Shown: positions 46,137 through 58,581, counted from the first letter of the stretch. The stretch is DNA of 64,000 nt from Budorcas taxicolor (GCF_023091745.1 NC_068915.1:52510001-52574000); one strand, 5' to 3'. A program made the numbers and translations. Notes: generated from the sequence alone by a model not told the origin.

Positions 46137-46830
46137 GTTGGTTTAAAACTCAGCATTCAGAAAACTAAGATCATGGCATCCAGTCCCATCACTTCATGGC
46201 AAATAGATGGGGAAACTATAGAAACAGAGAAAGACTTTATTTTGGGGGGCTCCAAGTACCACAGATGGTGACTGCAGCCATGAAATTAAAAGACACTTGC
46301 TCCTTGGAAGAAAAGCTATGATAAACCTAGACAGCTTATGAAAAAGCTAAGACATTACCAACAAAGATACTTCTAGTCAAAGTTATGGTTTTTCCAGTAG
46401 TCATGTATGGATGTGAGAGTTGGACTACAAAGAAAGCTGAGCACTGAAGAATTGGTGCTTCTGAACTGTGGTGATGGAGAAGACTCTTGAGAGACCCTTG
46501 AACTGCAAAGAGACCTAACCAGTCAATCCTAAAGGAAATCAGGATATTCATTGGAAGAACTGATGCTAAAGCTGAAACTCCAATACTTTGGCCACCTGAT
46601 GTGAAGAACTGACTCATTGGAAAAGACCCTGATGCTGGGAAAGACTGAAGGTAGGAGGAGAAGGGGACAACAGGGGATGAGATGACTGAATGACATCACT
46701 GACACGATGGACATGAGTTTAAGTAAACTCTGGGAGTTGGTGATGGACAGGGAAGCCTGGTGTGCTGCAGTCCATGGCATCACAAAGAGTCGGACACGAC
46801 AGAGTGACTGGACTGAACTGAACTGAACTG
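46137..46830 (+). mobile_element. BovB 3' part, sense, with TSD
   Basis: It starts inside the region after RT motif C ('gttggtttaaaactcagcat') and ends in 'ggactgaactgaactgaact'. Direct repeats 'atcagat' at 46130-46136 and 46831-46837 directly flank it. Several indels break the frame. Minus frames 46336-46617 and 46529-46783 are antisense shadows. Confidence 0.93.
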
Positions 46831-47054
46831 ATCAGATATATGGAGGGATAAAGTGTATTGTATAGGCAGCATAGAGAATTACAGAGGAGAGATATGTTAT
46901 AAAAGATGCAGAATGTTGGCTTTCTTTTGAAGGATGAATGGAAGGTAAAAATGAACCACCACTGCAAAGGAAAATTCTTGGTCAGTGGGAAGAATTTAAA
47001 ATTCAAAACAAAATAATATAATATATATACATGTGCTTTAAATTTACTATTTGG

Positions 47055-47162
47055 GAGACTTCCCTGGTGACCTAGTGTTTAAGACTGTGCTGCCAATGCA
47101 GGCAGGGTGAGTTCAATCCCTGGTTAGGGAAAGGGGTCCTCCCACCAAAAAAAAAAAAAAAG
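47055..47162 (+). mobile_element. Short tRNA-derived SINE with perfect 16-bp TSD
   Basis: A 108-bp insert has a tRNA-like head ('gacttccctggtgacctagt', box B-like 'gttcaatccc') and a poly(A) of about 15. It lacks the Bov-A body and BovB tail. Perfect 16-bp direct repeats 'taaatttactatttgg' lie at 47039-47054 and 47163-47178. The perfect duplication suggests a relatively recent insertion. Confidence 0.9.
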
Positions 47163-47178
47163 TAAATTTACTATTTGG

Positions 47179-50100
47179 AAAGAAAGAATAAAATAATGTT
47201 CATCATGGGAAAAGATTTAGATGTACTTAAAAATCAAGCTACTTAAATCATGTTTTAATACATCTTTTCAAATGTTTGGGAGATTTATCTTCAACTCTCC
47301 TTTTGTGTAAATCCCAAATAATTTTTCAAATTATTGAAGTCCTGATAGTAAATATAGTATTTGGTTTGTGTAGTGCATTAGTGAAGGGATATATCTTACA
47401 GCAAGTTTGGACCAAACTATGAGAAAAAAAAAAAAAAACACCTTAATGCCTGGGGAATCTTTATGTTAAACTAAAGTCAATGATTTCCTGTTGAAGCATT
47501 GGATCATGCCTACGGCATAATCAAAGTGAAATATGAAATTTAATTCAAAGACTAACCTGTCAGAGGCAAACATATTAAGTGATGATGGTGAAAAAATGAG
47601 GATTAAAAACAAAAACACTTAATTTGAATTTGAAAGCCTGTGGTTAGTCTTGTCTGTCAATGTGCAATCTGGTCCATTGTACTGAGATTATCTTTCTGTC
47701 TATATTAAACACTAGCATCCAATGGAGCAATCTATCAGAGTACAGTCTGTAAAATTTATGTTCTTATATAAATATCATACATAGTTTTATGGAGGTGGAT
47801 AATATATGAGTGGAGATTTTAAAAATTAATTACAAGGAACATGTCAATAGAATTCTATGGTTGATTAGATATGGTGGAAAGAATAGAAGATATGGAAGAA
47901 TGGAAGATAGAAAGAATATTAGTAAATATATCATCAGATGTAAAATAGGATTCTACAGTTAAATGTAGCTGCTCATTCAGCCCTGACTACTAAATGTAAT
48001 ATAATCTCAGTTCAAAATCACATAAGATAAAATTCGATCAGCCATTTTCATCAATATGCTGAGGAAAAACTATGGTCTGGCTATAACTGGGGATTTTCAG
48101 AAAGTAACTTCTTAGAAGAAAATAAATAAATAAACAAAAATGGCTTGGACTACACTGTTAAGAAGGCAGAGTGATTTGAGAATCACATGAGATTCTGTAG
48201 TGCATACAACTTGCTTACTCATTCTCAATTCAAATTGGCATCTTCATGCAGATTTACTTGATTTATTTTTATTTTTTCCCAGTAATGTTGGTTTCATTAG
48301 AAAAAAAACAGCTTCTTTTTTTAAAGGGAATTGTGAAGAACTTTCTTAAGCCTTAAGGACAAATTTAAATTTTGAAGAATATGCTTAAATTGGAATAATG
48401 GTAATGTACAAAAACAACAAAAAAATTATGAAATGCTTCAAGACTCACCAAAGGAAACAGTCTCAAATTTTGTTTAGTAGCTATGGATACTTTTAGTTCC
48501 AAAACTTGAAAAACCTTGACAGAGAAATGGAGGAGAATCAGGGAGATGGATGTGTGGTCATAATGGAAAGGCTTAAATAGAAAATCCTTCATGATTCCAC
48601 TGCTTCTTTTCCAGTTTAAGTGGGTCTACAAACTAAGCAAAAGAAGAGTTATCTAATCTTACAGTATATTAGTTAAAATATTATAGGACTGTGACCAATT
48701 ATTGCAAAGGTTGCCCTTCATCCTTAATTTCAAAACTGCTATAATTATCATAATCTGAATTTAAAATTTCTTAATAAGCTATCATTAAAAGAAAACACAT
48801 TATATATACATATGCATATGTATATATTATATATGTATGCATACAGACATATATATTAATATACATCTCTATATGTGTCATAAATATGTACAAACTAGAG
48901 CAAACTGAAATCTTAGTGTTGAATCTATATATAATAGCTATAGTTATTTTAAAAACTTTCACAGAAATTCAATGAACAGTTATTAATGTTTACATTTATC
49001 AATCTAGCAGTTTAAGACTATAGTTTGTTCTGGTAAAATATTTCTATCTAACTTAGCAAGTAATATTTATTTGACTATAATATCTAAGGATAGGAAAATA
49101 TATTTTGCTACATAAATAATGATAGAGATAAAAGTATAGAATTTTTAAAGGGAAAATAATAATGTTTATGGAAAGTATGAAAGAAATTTTGAGATAAGTG
49201 GTCCATCTAACAGATAAATGCAATAAGCCCACTGGACAATCAAAACTATTCTGTTATTTAATTAATATGCCAAATTTAGTTTATATGAATTATGTAGCTT
49301 CCTTTCTGTTTTGAATGAGTGAACAAAACAGATAATTGCTTGGTGGTTTGTTTCACTTTGCTTGTACAGGCAACAGATATGCAACTATGAAATCACTATG
49401 TAAAACAGCAAAGTAAATTATATCCCTGGTTAAATATCTCATATGTATTTAGTAACAGAATATTATCCTAAGCATTAACTCAGGGACAAAAATGCACATT
49501 TGCCACATAAGAAATAAAAGGATAATAATGGTCAACACTGAGAATTTTCTAGTTTTGTCTTTGTGGAAAATTCTCCATTGAGGAAAAAAAAAATATGTGT
49601 ATATGACACAATAATTTATATGTGTTAACCAGATATCAGGGATAGGTGGTATATTTTCCCAAAGGCATTGACATTTGACCAATGAACATATGATATTTTG
49701 GAGATGATAACAGTACTTATTACACCAGGAGTGATAGCTATTTTTTGCCTTCATGGAATCTTAATGGAAGCAGCAACACATCATTTTAAGATGCCTGATC
49801 AGAGTGAAATACTCCATCTCCAAGGCTCATGAATAGAGACTCAGAAGAGTTCTTCAATCTACTCTATCTTTTCAAAATCATTTACCCAAGCCAGGATTTC
49901 TTAACACACAGTTCTTTATAACACACCACAGAAAGAAAAAAAAACAGAATGGTTCATAAGAGTTTGAGACTCATTCATGCACCATCTTCCTTTTGGAACT
50001 CCAAGCACATGCGTGCACACACACATCTATTTATAGCATAATTACTTATAGTGTTATAGCTATACATATATATGTAAAACTATATACACATAGTTGTATA

Positions 50101-50402
50101 TAGTAATAGTATAGTTGTAATTATGGTTATATGCATTACTAGTAGTAAATAAACTTCCTCTGTTTTCTTTTATCACAGATTCCTGAACATCTTTTGCTGA
50201 CATATTCTATTTTTGCCATCTGAAAACTGCACTGAGATCTCTGATAAACATTTAAGTAAACATTAACGACCACAGGTGACTCCTTCAACATGGATGAAAA
50301 CAACCTCTTACTCTAGATCTAAATTAATCAAAGCTGCCCTGCTAGAGGGAAAATCATACTGACATTGAGATGATGTCAAGAACAACTTAAGGAAATGACA
50401 GT
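47179..50402. other. Long AT-rich stretch with no recognisable gene
   Basis: About 3.2 kb with no SINE or LINE that I can recognise. It includes an A15-like run near 47423-47437, an alternating TA/TG patch at 48800-48862, and another at 50058-50110. Minus frames 48365-48592, 48771-48962 and 49449-49754 have AT-rich, hydrophobic composition and no family motif. Confidence 0.6.
48800..48862. repeat. (TA/CATA) low-complexity patch
   Basis: Purine-pyrimidine alternating sequence made of 'tatatacatatg' and 'catatgtatata' units, nearly self-complementary. Confidence 0.75.
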
Positions 50403-51261
50403 TTCAGTTCAGTTCAATTCAGTTCGGTCCCTCAGTCGTGTCCGACTCTTTGCGACCCCATGAATCGCAGCACGCCAGGCCTCCCTGTCCATCACCAACT
50501 CCCGGAGATCACTCAGACTCACGTCTATCAAGTCCATGATGCCATTCAGCCATCCCATCCTCTGTCGTCCCCCTTCTCCTCCTGCCCCCAATCCCTCCCA
50601 GCATCAGAGTCTTTTCCAATGAGTCAACTCTTCGCATGACATGGCCAAAGTAGTGGAGTTTCAGCTTTAACATCATTCCTTCCGAAGAAATCCCAGGGTT
50701 GATCTCCTTCAGAATGGACTGGTTGGATCTCCTTGCAGTCCAAGGGACTCTCAAGAGTCTTCTCCAACACCACAGTTCAAAAGCATCAGTTCTTTGGCGC
50801 TCAGCCTTCTTCACAGTCCAACTCTCACATCCATACATGACCTCAGGGAAAACCATAGCCTTGACTAGACAGACCTTAGTCGGCAAAGTAATGTCTCTGC
50901 TTTTGAATATGCTATCTAGGTTGGTCATAACTTTTCTTCCAAGGAGTAAGCGTCTTTTAATTTCATGGCTGCAGTCACCATCTGCAGTGATTTTGGAGCC
51001 CCCCAAAATAAAGTCTGACACTGTTTCCACTGTTTCCCCATCTATTTGCCATGAAGTGATGGGACCAGATGCCATGATCTTCGTTTTCTGAACGTTGAGC
51101 TTTAAGCCAACTTTTTCACTCTCCACTTCCACTTTTTTCAAGAGGCTTTTTAGTTCCTCTTCACTTTCTGCCGTAAGGGTGGTGTCATCTGCATATCTGA
51201 GGTGATTGATATTTCTCCCGGGAATCTTGATTCCAGCTTGTTCTTCTTCCAGCCCAGCGTT
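50403..51261 (-). mobile_element. BovB, antisense, 5'-truncated, well preserved
   Basis: Tail at the left ('cagttcagttcaattcag', 'tcagtcgtgtccgactcttt'), running backwards to 'cagcccagcgttta'. It shares with the 53359-54091 copy the variant 'gacctcagggaaaacc' and 'gaacgttgagc', where other copies here read 'gactactgg' or 'gaccacagg' and 'aatgttgag'. This suggests a common young subgroup. Confidence 0.94.
50509..51141 (-). pseudogene. BovB ORF2 C-terminal fragment, open for 210 aa
   Basis: This is the conserved post-RT part of BovB ORF2 ('EKVGLKLNVQKTKIMASG', 'MYGCESWTVKKAERQRTD', 'WCWRRLLRVPWTARRS'). A one-base change near 50570 shifts the end out of frame compared with the 53384-54091 copy. 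The N-terminal endonuclease and RT core are absent. Confidence 0.87.
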
Positions 51262-51426
51262 TAGTAGTCTAGAAAGTCACTTCCTACTTCTTGGATCCTA
51301 GAACTCTGTACACACTGTTTGCTCAACAAATTTAATTAATGTTACAAAAGTAACTTAATTAAAAGTAAAAAAATTCACCTGATCTCATGAATTTAAGGAA
51401 TTATATGCAAGAATAATCTCAAAAAG

Positions 51427-51632
51427 GGCTTCATAAGTGGTTCAAGGGAAAGAATTCACCTGCCAGTGTAGGAAACAGGGTTCAATACCTGGGACAGGAA
51501 GATCCCCTGGAGAAGGAAATGGCAACCTACTCAGTATTCTTGCCTGGGAAATCCCATGGATCGAGGAGCCTATAGGGCAACAGTCTATGGGTTGCAGAAA
51601 GAGTCAGACAGAATTTGAAGACTAAACAACAA
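51427..51632 (+). mobile_element. Bov-tA type SINE, sense, diverged
   Basis: Head ('gggcttcataagtggttcaa'), box B-like 'gttcaatacc', body ('gatcccctggagaaggaaat') and a decayed tail ('aaagagtcagacagaatttg', then 'aagactaaacaac'). No clear target-site duplication. Confidence 0.85.
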
Positions 51633-51745
51633 TTTTAAAGAATATACCTTTCCTCAAAGATTTTATTGCCATGAGCATGTGTCCTAAATAAATTTAAGAT
51701 CACAGATTTTTAAAAAATCTTAGTGGATAGATTTATTTCATTCTA

Positions 51746-51915
51746 TAAAGGGGACAATGGAGGATGAGATGGGTGGATGGCATCACCAACTCGATGGGCG
51801 TGAGTTTGAGTGAACTCCAGGAGTTGGTGATGGACAGGGAGGTCTGGCGTGCTGCGATTCATGGGGTTGCAAAGAGTCAGACATGACTGAGTGACTGAAC
51901 TAAACTGAATTGAAT
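51746..51915 (+). mobile_element. BovB 3' end fragment (about 170 bp), sense
   Basis: Starts at 'aaggggacaatggaggatga' and ends in the tail 'agtcagacatgactgagtga' followed by 'actaaactgaattgaatg'. Like the fragment at 1171-1319, only the final part of the element was copied. Confidence 0.9.
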
Positions 51916-53141
51916 GTAGTATTTATAGCTAATATGTTACATTCCTAACTCTACAAATTATACAAGTGTTTATATAAAGATTCCATTCTTTGGAATGATT
52001 ATCTATAATGTCATTCCATCATTCAGGAAACTGAAATAATATAGGTTTGCTTGCATTAAGAGCATCAGTGAGAAGGTGCCCACTACTGTGGTTCCGGGTA
52101 ACTATTTATATTAAAACATCATCCTTTGATGACAACATTATTTGACTTTGTCAACAGTTTTATTGTTAATTATATTGTTTTGGAAAATAAGCCTATGTTT
52201 TACACCTCTTTATGTGAATAATTTCTTCAGTAGTTGTAGAATCTCAACATTTGATTACATAAGAATCCTAAATATAAGCCTAAATATTTATCTATTTGTA
52301 CATTTTGGGAGAAAATTTCCTTTCTTGAACATTAATGACTTCCCTTCGAAAATAGAAGATAACTTAGATTTAAACTTCAGTTTCATAAAGACATTTTATA
52401 TATGTCATTCTTATTTATAAGAGGTTTCACTTACAGTTTAGAGTGTACTCATCTCCCAGCTAAACTGAATAGATGTTGATGAATAAAGAATCCAGAGATG
52501 TTGGCTTCAGGGCACCTGAGATCAATCTCATTACACAATATTGTTATGAAAGCTGTTAGTTTTATACAGGGCAACCATTATATGTGACATACAGTTGGCA
52601 AAAGGTTAAATACATATTGTAAATTTTTAAAATATAAAATTGTTTCAAATTAAAATGAATTCGTGAGAGAATATGTGCTGTCATGAATTTAAAAAAAGAA
52701 AGACAATTTTATAAGCAATTTGTGCTTGAGTTTAATTCCTGTCACCATCTTGAACTCCCAAGATGGAATAAGTGGTATTTTCAGCAAATTTAAAGTAAAG
52801 CATTAACTCTCTCATAGTATTCTTGCTGGAGACTTAACTTTCATTGCTCCCATTATATATATAGTTTCAAAGAAAGTGAAATTATTATAGCTCTTATCAC
52901 AGTCTCACGGTGGTAGAATATGTTATATATATTTTTTAAAAATCAGAAGTAATTTTAAACCACCTTTAAAAATGTCTGTAAAAATTTGTGTCTTCACTAA
53001 CTGTCAGGTTGTAAAATGTAAAATTATCTGAATAACTTATTTCTTGGAAATCAAGAAAAGATTCTCACCAAAATTATGAAGATTGCTTATTTCTGTTGAC
53101 CAGACAAAGCGTAAACCAGTTTAACCTGGATTTTAATTTTG
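51916..53141. other. AT-rich unique stretch, no gene seen
   Basis: No repeat recognised. The open frame 52142-52420 (92 aa) has no domain and an AT-biased composition. Confidence 0.6.
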
Positions 53142-53275
53142 TTGTTGTTGTGTCACTAAGTTGTGTCTGACTCTTTGCGACTCCATGGACTGCAGCACGC
53201 CAGGCTTCCCTGTCTTTCACTGTCTCCCAGACTCTGCTCAAACATGCCCATTGACTTAGTGATGCCATTCAAGAT
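53142..53275 (-). mobile_element. Old BovB 3' end fragment, antisense
   Basis: Begins 'gttgttgttgtgtcactaag' and continues 'gactctttgcgactccatgg' and 'gcacgccaggcttccctgtc', ending 'cttagtgatgccattcaa'. It is diverged and of the same older type as 37405-37525. Confidence 0.78.
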
Positions 53276-53358
53276 TTTAATCTTACTGACAGAATTTAGG
53301 CATGTAATTTCATCTTCATGAAGTCAAAATGCATTCTAAACACAAAAGTATAATGTAT

Positions 53359-54091
53359 TCAGTTCAGTTCAGTACATTTCAGTTCAGTCGCTCAGTCGTG
53401 TCCGACTCTTTGCGAACCCATGAATCGCAGCACGACAGGCCTCCCTGTCCATCACCATCTGCCGGAGTTCACTCAGACTCATGTCCATCGAGTCCGTGAT
53501 GCCATCCAGCCATCTCATCCTCAGCCGTCCCCTTCTGCTCCTGCCCCCAATCCCTCCCAGCATCAGAGTCTTTTCCAATGAGTCAGCTCTTCGCATGAGG
53601 TGGCCAAAGTACTGGAGCTTCAGCTTTAGCATCATTCCTTCCAAAGAAATCCCAGGGTTGATCTCCTTCAGAATGGACTGGTTGGATCTCCTTGCAGTCC
53701 AAGGGACTCTCAAGAGTCTTCTCCAACACCACAGTTCAAAAGCATCAGTTCTTCGGCTCTCAGCCTTCTTCACAGTACAACTCTCACATCCATACATGAC
53801 CTCAGGGAAAACCATAGCCTTGACTAGACGGACCTCAGTCGGCAAAGTAATGTCTCTGCTTTTGAATATGCTATCTAGGTTGGTCATAACTTTTCTTCCA
53901 AGGAGTAAGCGTCTTTTAATTTCATGGCTGCAGTCACCATCTGCAGTGATTTTGGAGCCCCCCAAAATAAAGTCTGACACTGTTTCCACTGTTTCCCTAT
54001 CTATTTGCCATGAAGTGATGGGACCAGATGCCATGATCTTCGTTTTCTGAACGTTGAGCTTTAAGCCAACTTTTTCACTCTCCTCTTTCAC
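53359..54091 (-). mobile_element. BovB, antisense, 5'-truncated, with TSD
   Basis: Direct repeats 'taatgtat' lie at 53351-53358 and 54092-54099. The tail at the left is a mosaic ('cagttcagttcagtacattt', then 'cagttcagtcgctcagtcgt'). It ends at 'ctctcctctttcac'. Preservation is the best in the window and it is closely similar to 50403-51261. Confidence 0.95.
53384..54091 (-). pseudogene. BovB ORF2 C-terminal region, uninterrupted (235 aa)
   Basis: The frame is open from the truncation point to the natural end of ORF2 ('IHGFAKSRTRLSD'). It contains the post-RT region with 'MYGCESCTVKKAESRRTD', where most copies have Trp for the second Cys. Truncation removed the endonuclease and reverse transcriptase, so no activity is expected. 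The opposite strand is open for 189 aa (53481-54050); that frame is a shadow. Confidence 0.88.
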
Positions 54092-54099
54092 TAATGTAT

Positions 54100-54733
54100 C
54101 ACTTCAAGTATATCATGCTGACATATAACAATATATATATAGTGGATAATATATATGTAAATATAGTAAGTTATTACATCTTATATATTTTTTATTTACC
54201 TTTAACATACTAAAGATACCTTAACTTTGGAATTGATATTTTTAGATAAAATAAAGAAATTTGCACTTTACAACTAATCTTGAGAATGAGCATTTTGCCT
54301 CTAGTTATCCCTCAGGTTGCATTAAAACCATTGCATCACACCTGTTTTTAGCACCTGGCATCAATTTCTTTGTAAAATATAACTCCCTATCATTTTGAAA
54401 CAAGCAAAAATAAATTATTTATTAAAGATGAAGAAACTGTATTCTGTTTCTAGATTCACTATAAAATTATAGGTATGTCAATACAAATTTGCTGTTATGA
54501 GTTGAAAGCTTTAAATGCTATAAGCTCTTTTCTTGACTTTAGAAAAGAATAACTATCCAGGTGCAGTGATATTTTCAGTTAATGTTTCTGCAGAGGAAAT
54601 TAAAGGTTTATCAAATTATGACAAAATTTAATCATGTGTTAGGTCATAAAGAACTAATTTAAATCATTTCTCAAGGAAGTTTGTTAAAGTCAGTTTAAAT
54701 ATGACCTGGTGTTCAAAACTGAAGTCTGTTATC
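54100..54733. other. AT-rich unique stretch, no gene seen
   Basis: No gene recognised. There is a TA-rich patch at 54128-54160. Confidence 0.6.
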
Positions 54734-54741
54734 TAGGCCAT

Positions 54742-55185
54742 CAGTTCAGTTCAGTTCAGTCGCTCAGTCGTGTCTGACTCTTTGCCAGGACTCCCTGTCC
54801 ATCACCAACTCCCGGAGTTCACTCAGATTCACATCCACTGAGTCAGCGATGCCATCCAGCCATCTCATCCTCTGTCGTCCCCTTCTCCTCCTGCCCCCAA
54901 TCCCTTCCAGCATCAAAGTCTTTTCCAATGAGTCAACTCTTTGCATGAGGTGTCCAAAGTACTGGAGCTTCAGCTTTAGCATCATTCCTTCCAAAGAAAG
55001 CCCAGCGCTGATCTCCTTCAGAATGGACTGGTTGGATCTCCTTGCAGTCCAAGGGACTCTCAAGAGCCTTCTCCAACACCACAGTTCAAAAGCATCAATT
55101 CTTCAGCACTCAGCTTTCTTCACAGTCCAACTCTCACATCCATACATGACTACTGGAAAAACCATAGCCTTGACTAGATGGACCT
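54742..55185 (-). mobile_element. BovB, antisense, short, with TSD and internal deletion
   Basis: Tail at the left ('cagttcagttcagttcag'). Direct repeats 'taggccat' flank it at 54734-54741 and 55186-55193. About 20 bases usually present between 'actctttg' and 'ccagg' are missing at about 54785. The minus frame 54764-55063 is part of the C-terminal region. Confidence 0.94.
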
Positions 55186-56743
55186 TAGGCCATATATACC
55201 ACTAATTTTTCTTAAGTTTACCAATCTCTTCTTTATATTTTCTGGTATTTTATAGATGTGTATCTTATATGCTAATACAATGTATAAGTTAATTCACTTA
55301 AGCAAACCAATTAGCTACTTATTTCATGTGACAAGTTGATTTCCAGTCTAACTATGTAACTTTTTAATTCTCATTTAATTGCATATTGAAAATGCAAAAT
55401 TCTGTTTTGGCTTGATACTTCTAGTAGAAGTCCTCATAGAAGGAAATGCAATTACTAGAGGTTAAAAAGGATTAAATTGTTTTGAGATACAATTTGATAT
55501 TAGTAAATTGATCTAGAGGATACATTGAAAATTCTAGTTTTATATTGGATTGCTAGAAAATAGTAGAAAGGTCAATTGGATTCAATCCTGTGAAAGCTCT
55601 CTGTGGACAGGTTCTATCACATTATCCAGTAGCATATATTTAAGAAATTTGTGCTGAATATAAAAACTAGTTAAACTGAAATTTAATACAATTTTAAAAG
55701 ATGTTTATGTATTGACAAAAATCCTGATTATTCAGAGTAATACTGCAAAGCTCAGTTAATTTATTGGAAATCTCTATTACCTGAGTAAAAATAAATGTTT
55801 TTGGAAATAGTTTATTTTACTGAAGTTTTCAGTTTGTGTTTAAATCTTTACTACATTGGGGCTGTACTAATATAACAGCATAATTAGCCATACAGTTTTA
55901 TATAACATGAGACTCAAAAGTAAAATGAAAAGATACAAAATCAATATTCATTTTTGTTTGGGGCATCTGGTGAAGTTAGAAACTTTAGTTATATCTTCTA
56001 CTGCAGAGAGTATCACTAGGAGCTGTAAAATCTTGCTAAAGGCAAAATATTATGAGAAGAATGTTAAACTTGGATCCTAATTATAATAGGACCTCTACTA
56101 TCAACAGTATGTCAGAGATGGGGTAAGTGAGTGGATTTTTCTTTGCATTTCTTCATTTTAACTTGAAGGAATTTGTGTTGCATGAATTCTTTAATAATAT
56201 AATAGAGGTCAGTGCTCCTCAAAGTCATATTACATTATTGTAAGTCTTGAGGGATGCTCTATAAAAATATGTTTCTCCTTAATGAATTTAGGAGAACTAT
56301 GTACTATCCCATTTGAAGATTTACATAACAGTTAGCATATTAAGGGCTCATTGAAGTCATTCAGTTAATTGTTGAAATTCACATGGGAAGTTCTGATGCA
56401 AGTACATACACAAAGTTTTTGGTTAATATTAACTTATGATATTGATTAAAAAATCATTAGTATTCTAATCTTTTGAAAGTAGATGTCCCATAAACAGCTA
56501 CCAATTTATAATTACTCAAATAGCAAAGTACCACCTTAAGGCTATGTCTTAAAGCTTCCAATGGGGAGTAACACTTGACTTCTTATCTGAATTACACCTG
56601 AACAGCTTGGAGACCTCCCATAGTTAAGCAACTCTAACTGCTTGCCAACCTCCTGCATAAACTAAAATAAAATACCCAGAGTGCTATAAAAAAGTGAAAT
56701 GCTGTAAGTCTGTGGACTTCTTCCTATTTCTGTTTTATTTATA

Positions 56744-56852
56744 CTGTTTATAAAAGTAAATTACTTGTTTGAAGTACTATTCTTGAAGCTGCCTGGATCT
56801 CTATAGGGAAGTACTCCTGTGAATCCTCTTTTATTGGTAGTGGTTGATCTTT
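56744..56852 (+). repeat. Block A of a related-sequence pair
   Basis: Matches block B (58582-58690) over about 110 bases, with shared phrases 'ttataaaag', 'aaattacttgtt', 'gcctgg', 'tctctat' and 'aagtactc' in the same order and orientation, and a few small indels. A TATA-like 'ttataaaag' sits at the start of both. Origin is unknown; a decayed LTR or a local duplication are both possible. Confidence 0.7.
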
Positions 56853-57699
56853 GGCTCCAGGATGAGATCTGACAGGTTAAAAGCTTTGCTTTATAAGGGG
56901 AGAGTCAATCTTATTTGAGAATAGAGGGAGACCTTATAGTAAGAACCAAACCTGATGGAAATTACCTCTTTTAAAACTGATTCCAAATAGTGTAACCAGA
57001 GCAGCTGAATTTCTGTAAATAGCTGGAAAATTCTGTCCTTTATGTTTCAGCTCCAAAGAGCAATTACAAAGATAACATCTGACAGAATTTGGAACAATTT
57101 TGCCATCAGAAAGAAGGTTTACTTCTTTCTTCCCCCCACCCACTTTTAGTTTTGGTTAAGAAACAAAAATTATGTTTATTCTGATGTTTTATTATTAATA
57201 ATTCAGGAAAATAATTCATTTAACATTTATAAATAATTTTGCTGAATCAATTTCCCTTATATGAGAATAGATAAATAAAAACACTAAGAATTTGGTCAGA
57301 TGGAAGAGAATTTTACCATTGAAATTATTAACTGCACAAAACACTTTTAAACCGATGGTCAGCTGAGGATACTGAATTCTGTTATAGATATTTTGTTTTA
57401 TGAGAATAGATATTTCCTAGTCATCATTTTAGTTAAGTATTTAGAAACAAAATGGCATATTTTCTTCTACATAACATAACATTGTTAGACCTTTAGTAAT
57501 ACTGAAACTAATGTTTAACCTTGTTGGAAGATCCTTTTAAGAACTGGTTATAAGCTTTAATTATTCCTCTCAGAGGTAAAAGTGTATGCTTCAAATCCAG
57601 TTTGATTAGTTAACCAAGATCTAATGTAAAAAAACAAGAGTGGAGGGAGAGAGTAGCACTAACTTTACTCATTCCAATCTCTCTTTTTCTGACAGAGGA

Positions 57700-57722
57700 T
57701 AGATAGGTAGGTAGATAGATAA
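57700..57722 (+). repeat. (GATA/GGTA)n short microsatellite
   Basis: A short run of 'gatagataggtaggtagata' units. Confidence 0.8.
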
Positions 57723-57796
57723 TCAATGCATACATATATACATAATATCCACATTCAGATATTTTTAAAATTAATATTTATAATGCTAATTATGAG

Positions 57797-58562
57797 CTGA
57801 TAACTTCAAGATGTACAAGCTGGATTTAGAAAAGGCAGAGGAACCAGGGATCAATTGCCAACAACAATTGGATCATAGAAAAAGCAAATGAATTCAAAAA
57901 AAATATCTATTTCTGCTTTACTGATTATGCTAAAGCCTTTGACTTTGTGGATCACCACAAACTGTGGAGAATTCTTAATGAGATGGGAGTACCAGACCAC
58001 CTGAGAAACTGTATGCAATTCAAAAAGCAACAGTTAGAACCAGACATGGAACAATAGACTGGTCCAAAATTGGAAAAGGAGTATAACAAGACTATATATT
58101 GTCACCCTGCTTATTTAACTTATGTGCAGTATATATCATGCAAAATGCTGGGCCAGATGAATCACAAGCTGGAATCAATTTTGCTCAGAGAAATCTTAAC
58201 AACCTCAGTTATGCAGATGATACCACCCTAATGGCAGAAAGCAAATAGGAACTAAAGAGCCTGTTGATGAAGGTGAAAGAGAAGAGTGAAAAAACTGGCT
58301 TAAAACTCAGCATTAAAAACACTAAGATCATGGCGCTGGTCCTGTTACTTCATGGCAAATATATGGGGAAAAAGTGGAAACAGTGTCAGACTTTATTTTC
58401 TTGGGCTCCAAAATCACTGCAGACAATGACTGCAGCCATGAAATTAAAAGATGCTTGCTCCTTGGAAGAAAAACTATAACAAACTTATAGTGTATTAAAA
58501 AGCCAAGACATAACCTTGCAAATAAAGGTCCATATAGTCAAAACTATGGATTTTCCAGCAGT
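57797..58562 (+). mobile_element. BovB internal fragment, sense, missing both ends
   Basis: It runs from 'ttcaagatgtacaagctgga' (before RT motif A) to 'aaaactatggattttccagc', with motif A near 57905-57955 ('gattatgctaaagcctttg') and the YADDT region near 58210-58225. The 3' tail is absent and block B begins about 20 bases later. Loss of the 3' end is not explained by 5' truncation. Deletions (for example near 58000) break the frame. Confidence 0.88.
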
Positions 58563-58581
58563 AGATCTTTGCACATTTGTC

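Larger units (their letters stand above)
55194..57796. other. AT-rich unique stretch holding one member of a related-sequence pair
   Basis: No SINE or LINE recognised over 2.6 kb. It contains the block 56744-56852 described separately and a GATA-type patch at 57700-57722. The minus frame 56934-57143 (69 aa) shows no known motif. Confidence 0.55.

Noticed and set aside
53481..54050. 189-aa plus-strand frame as a protein gene
   Set aside because: It is exactly antisense to a BovB ORF2 fragment and recurs over other BovB copies; sense-strand constraint explains it.
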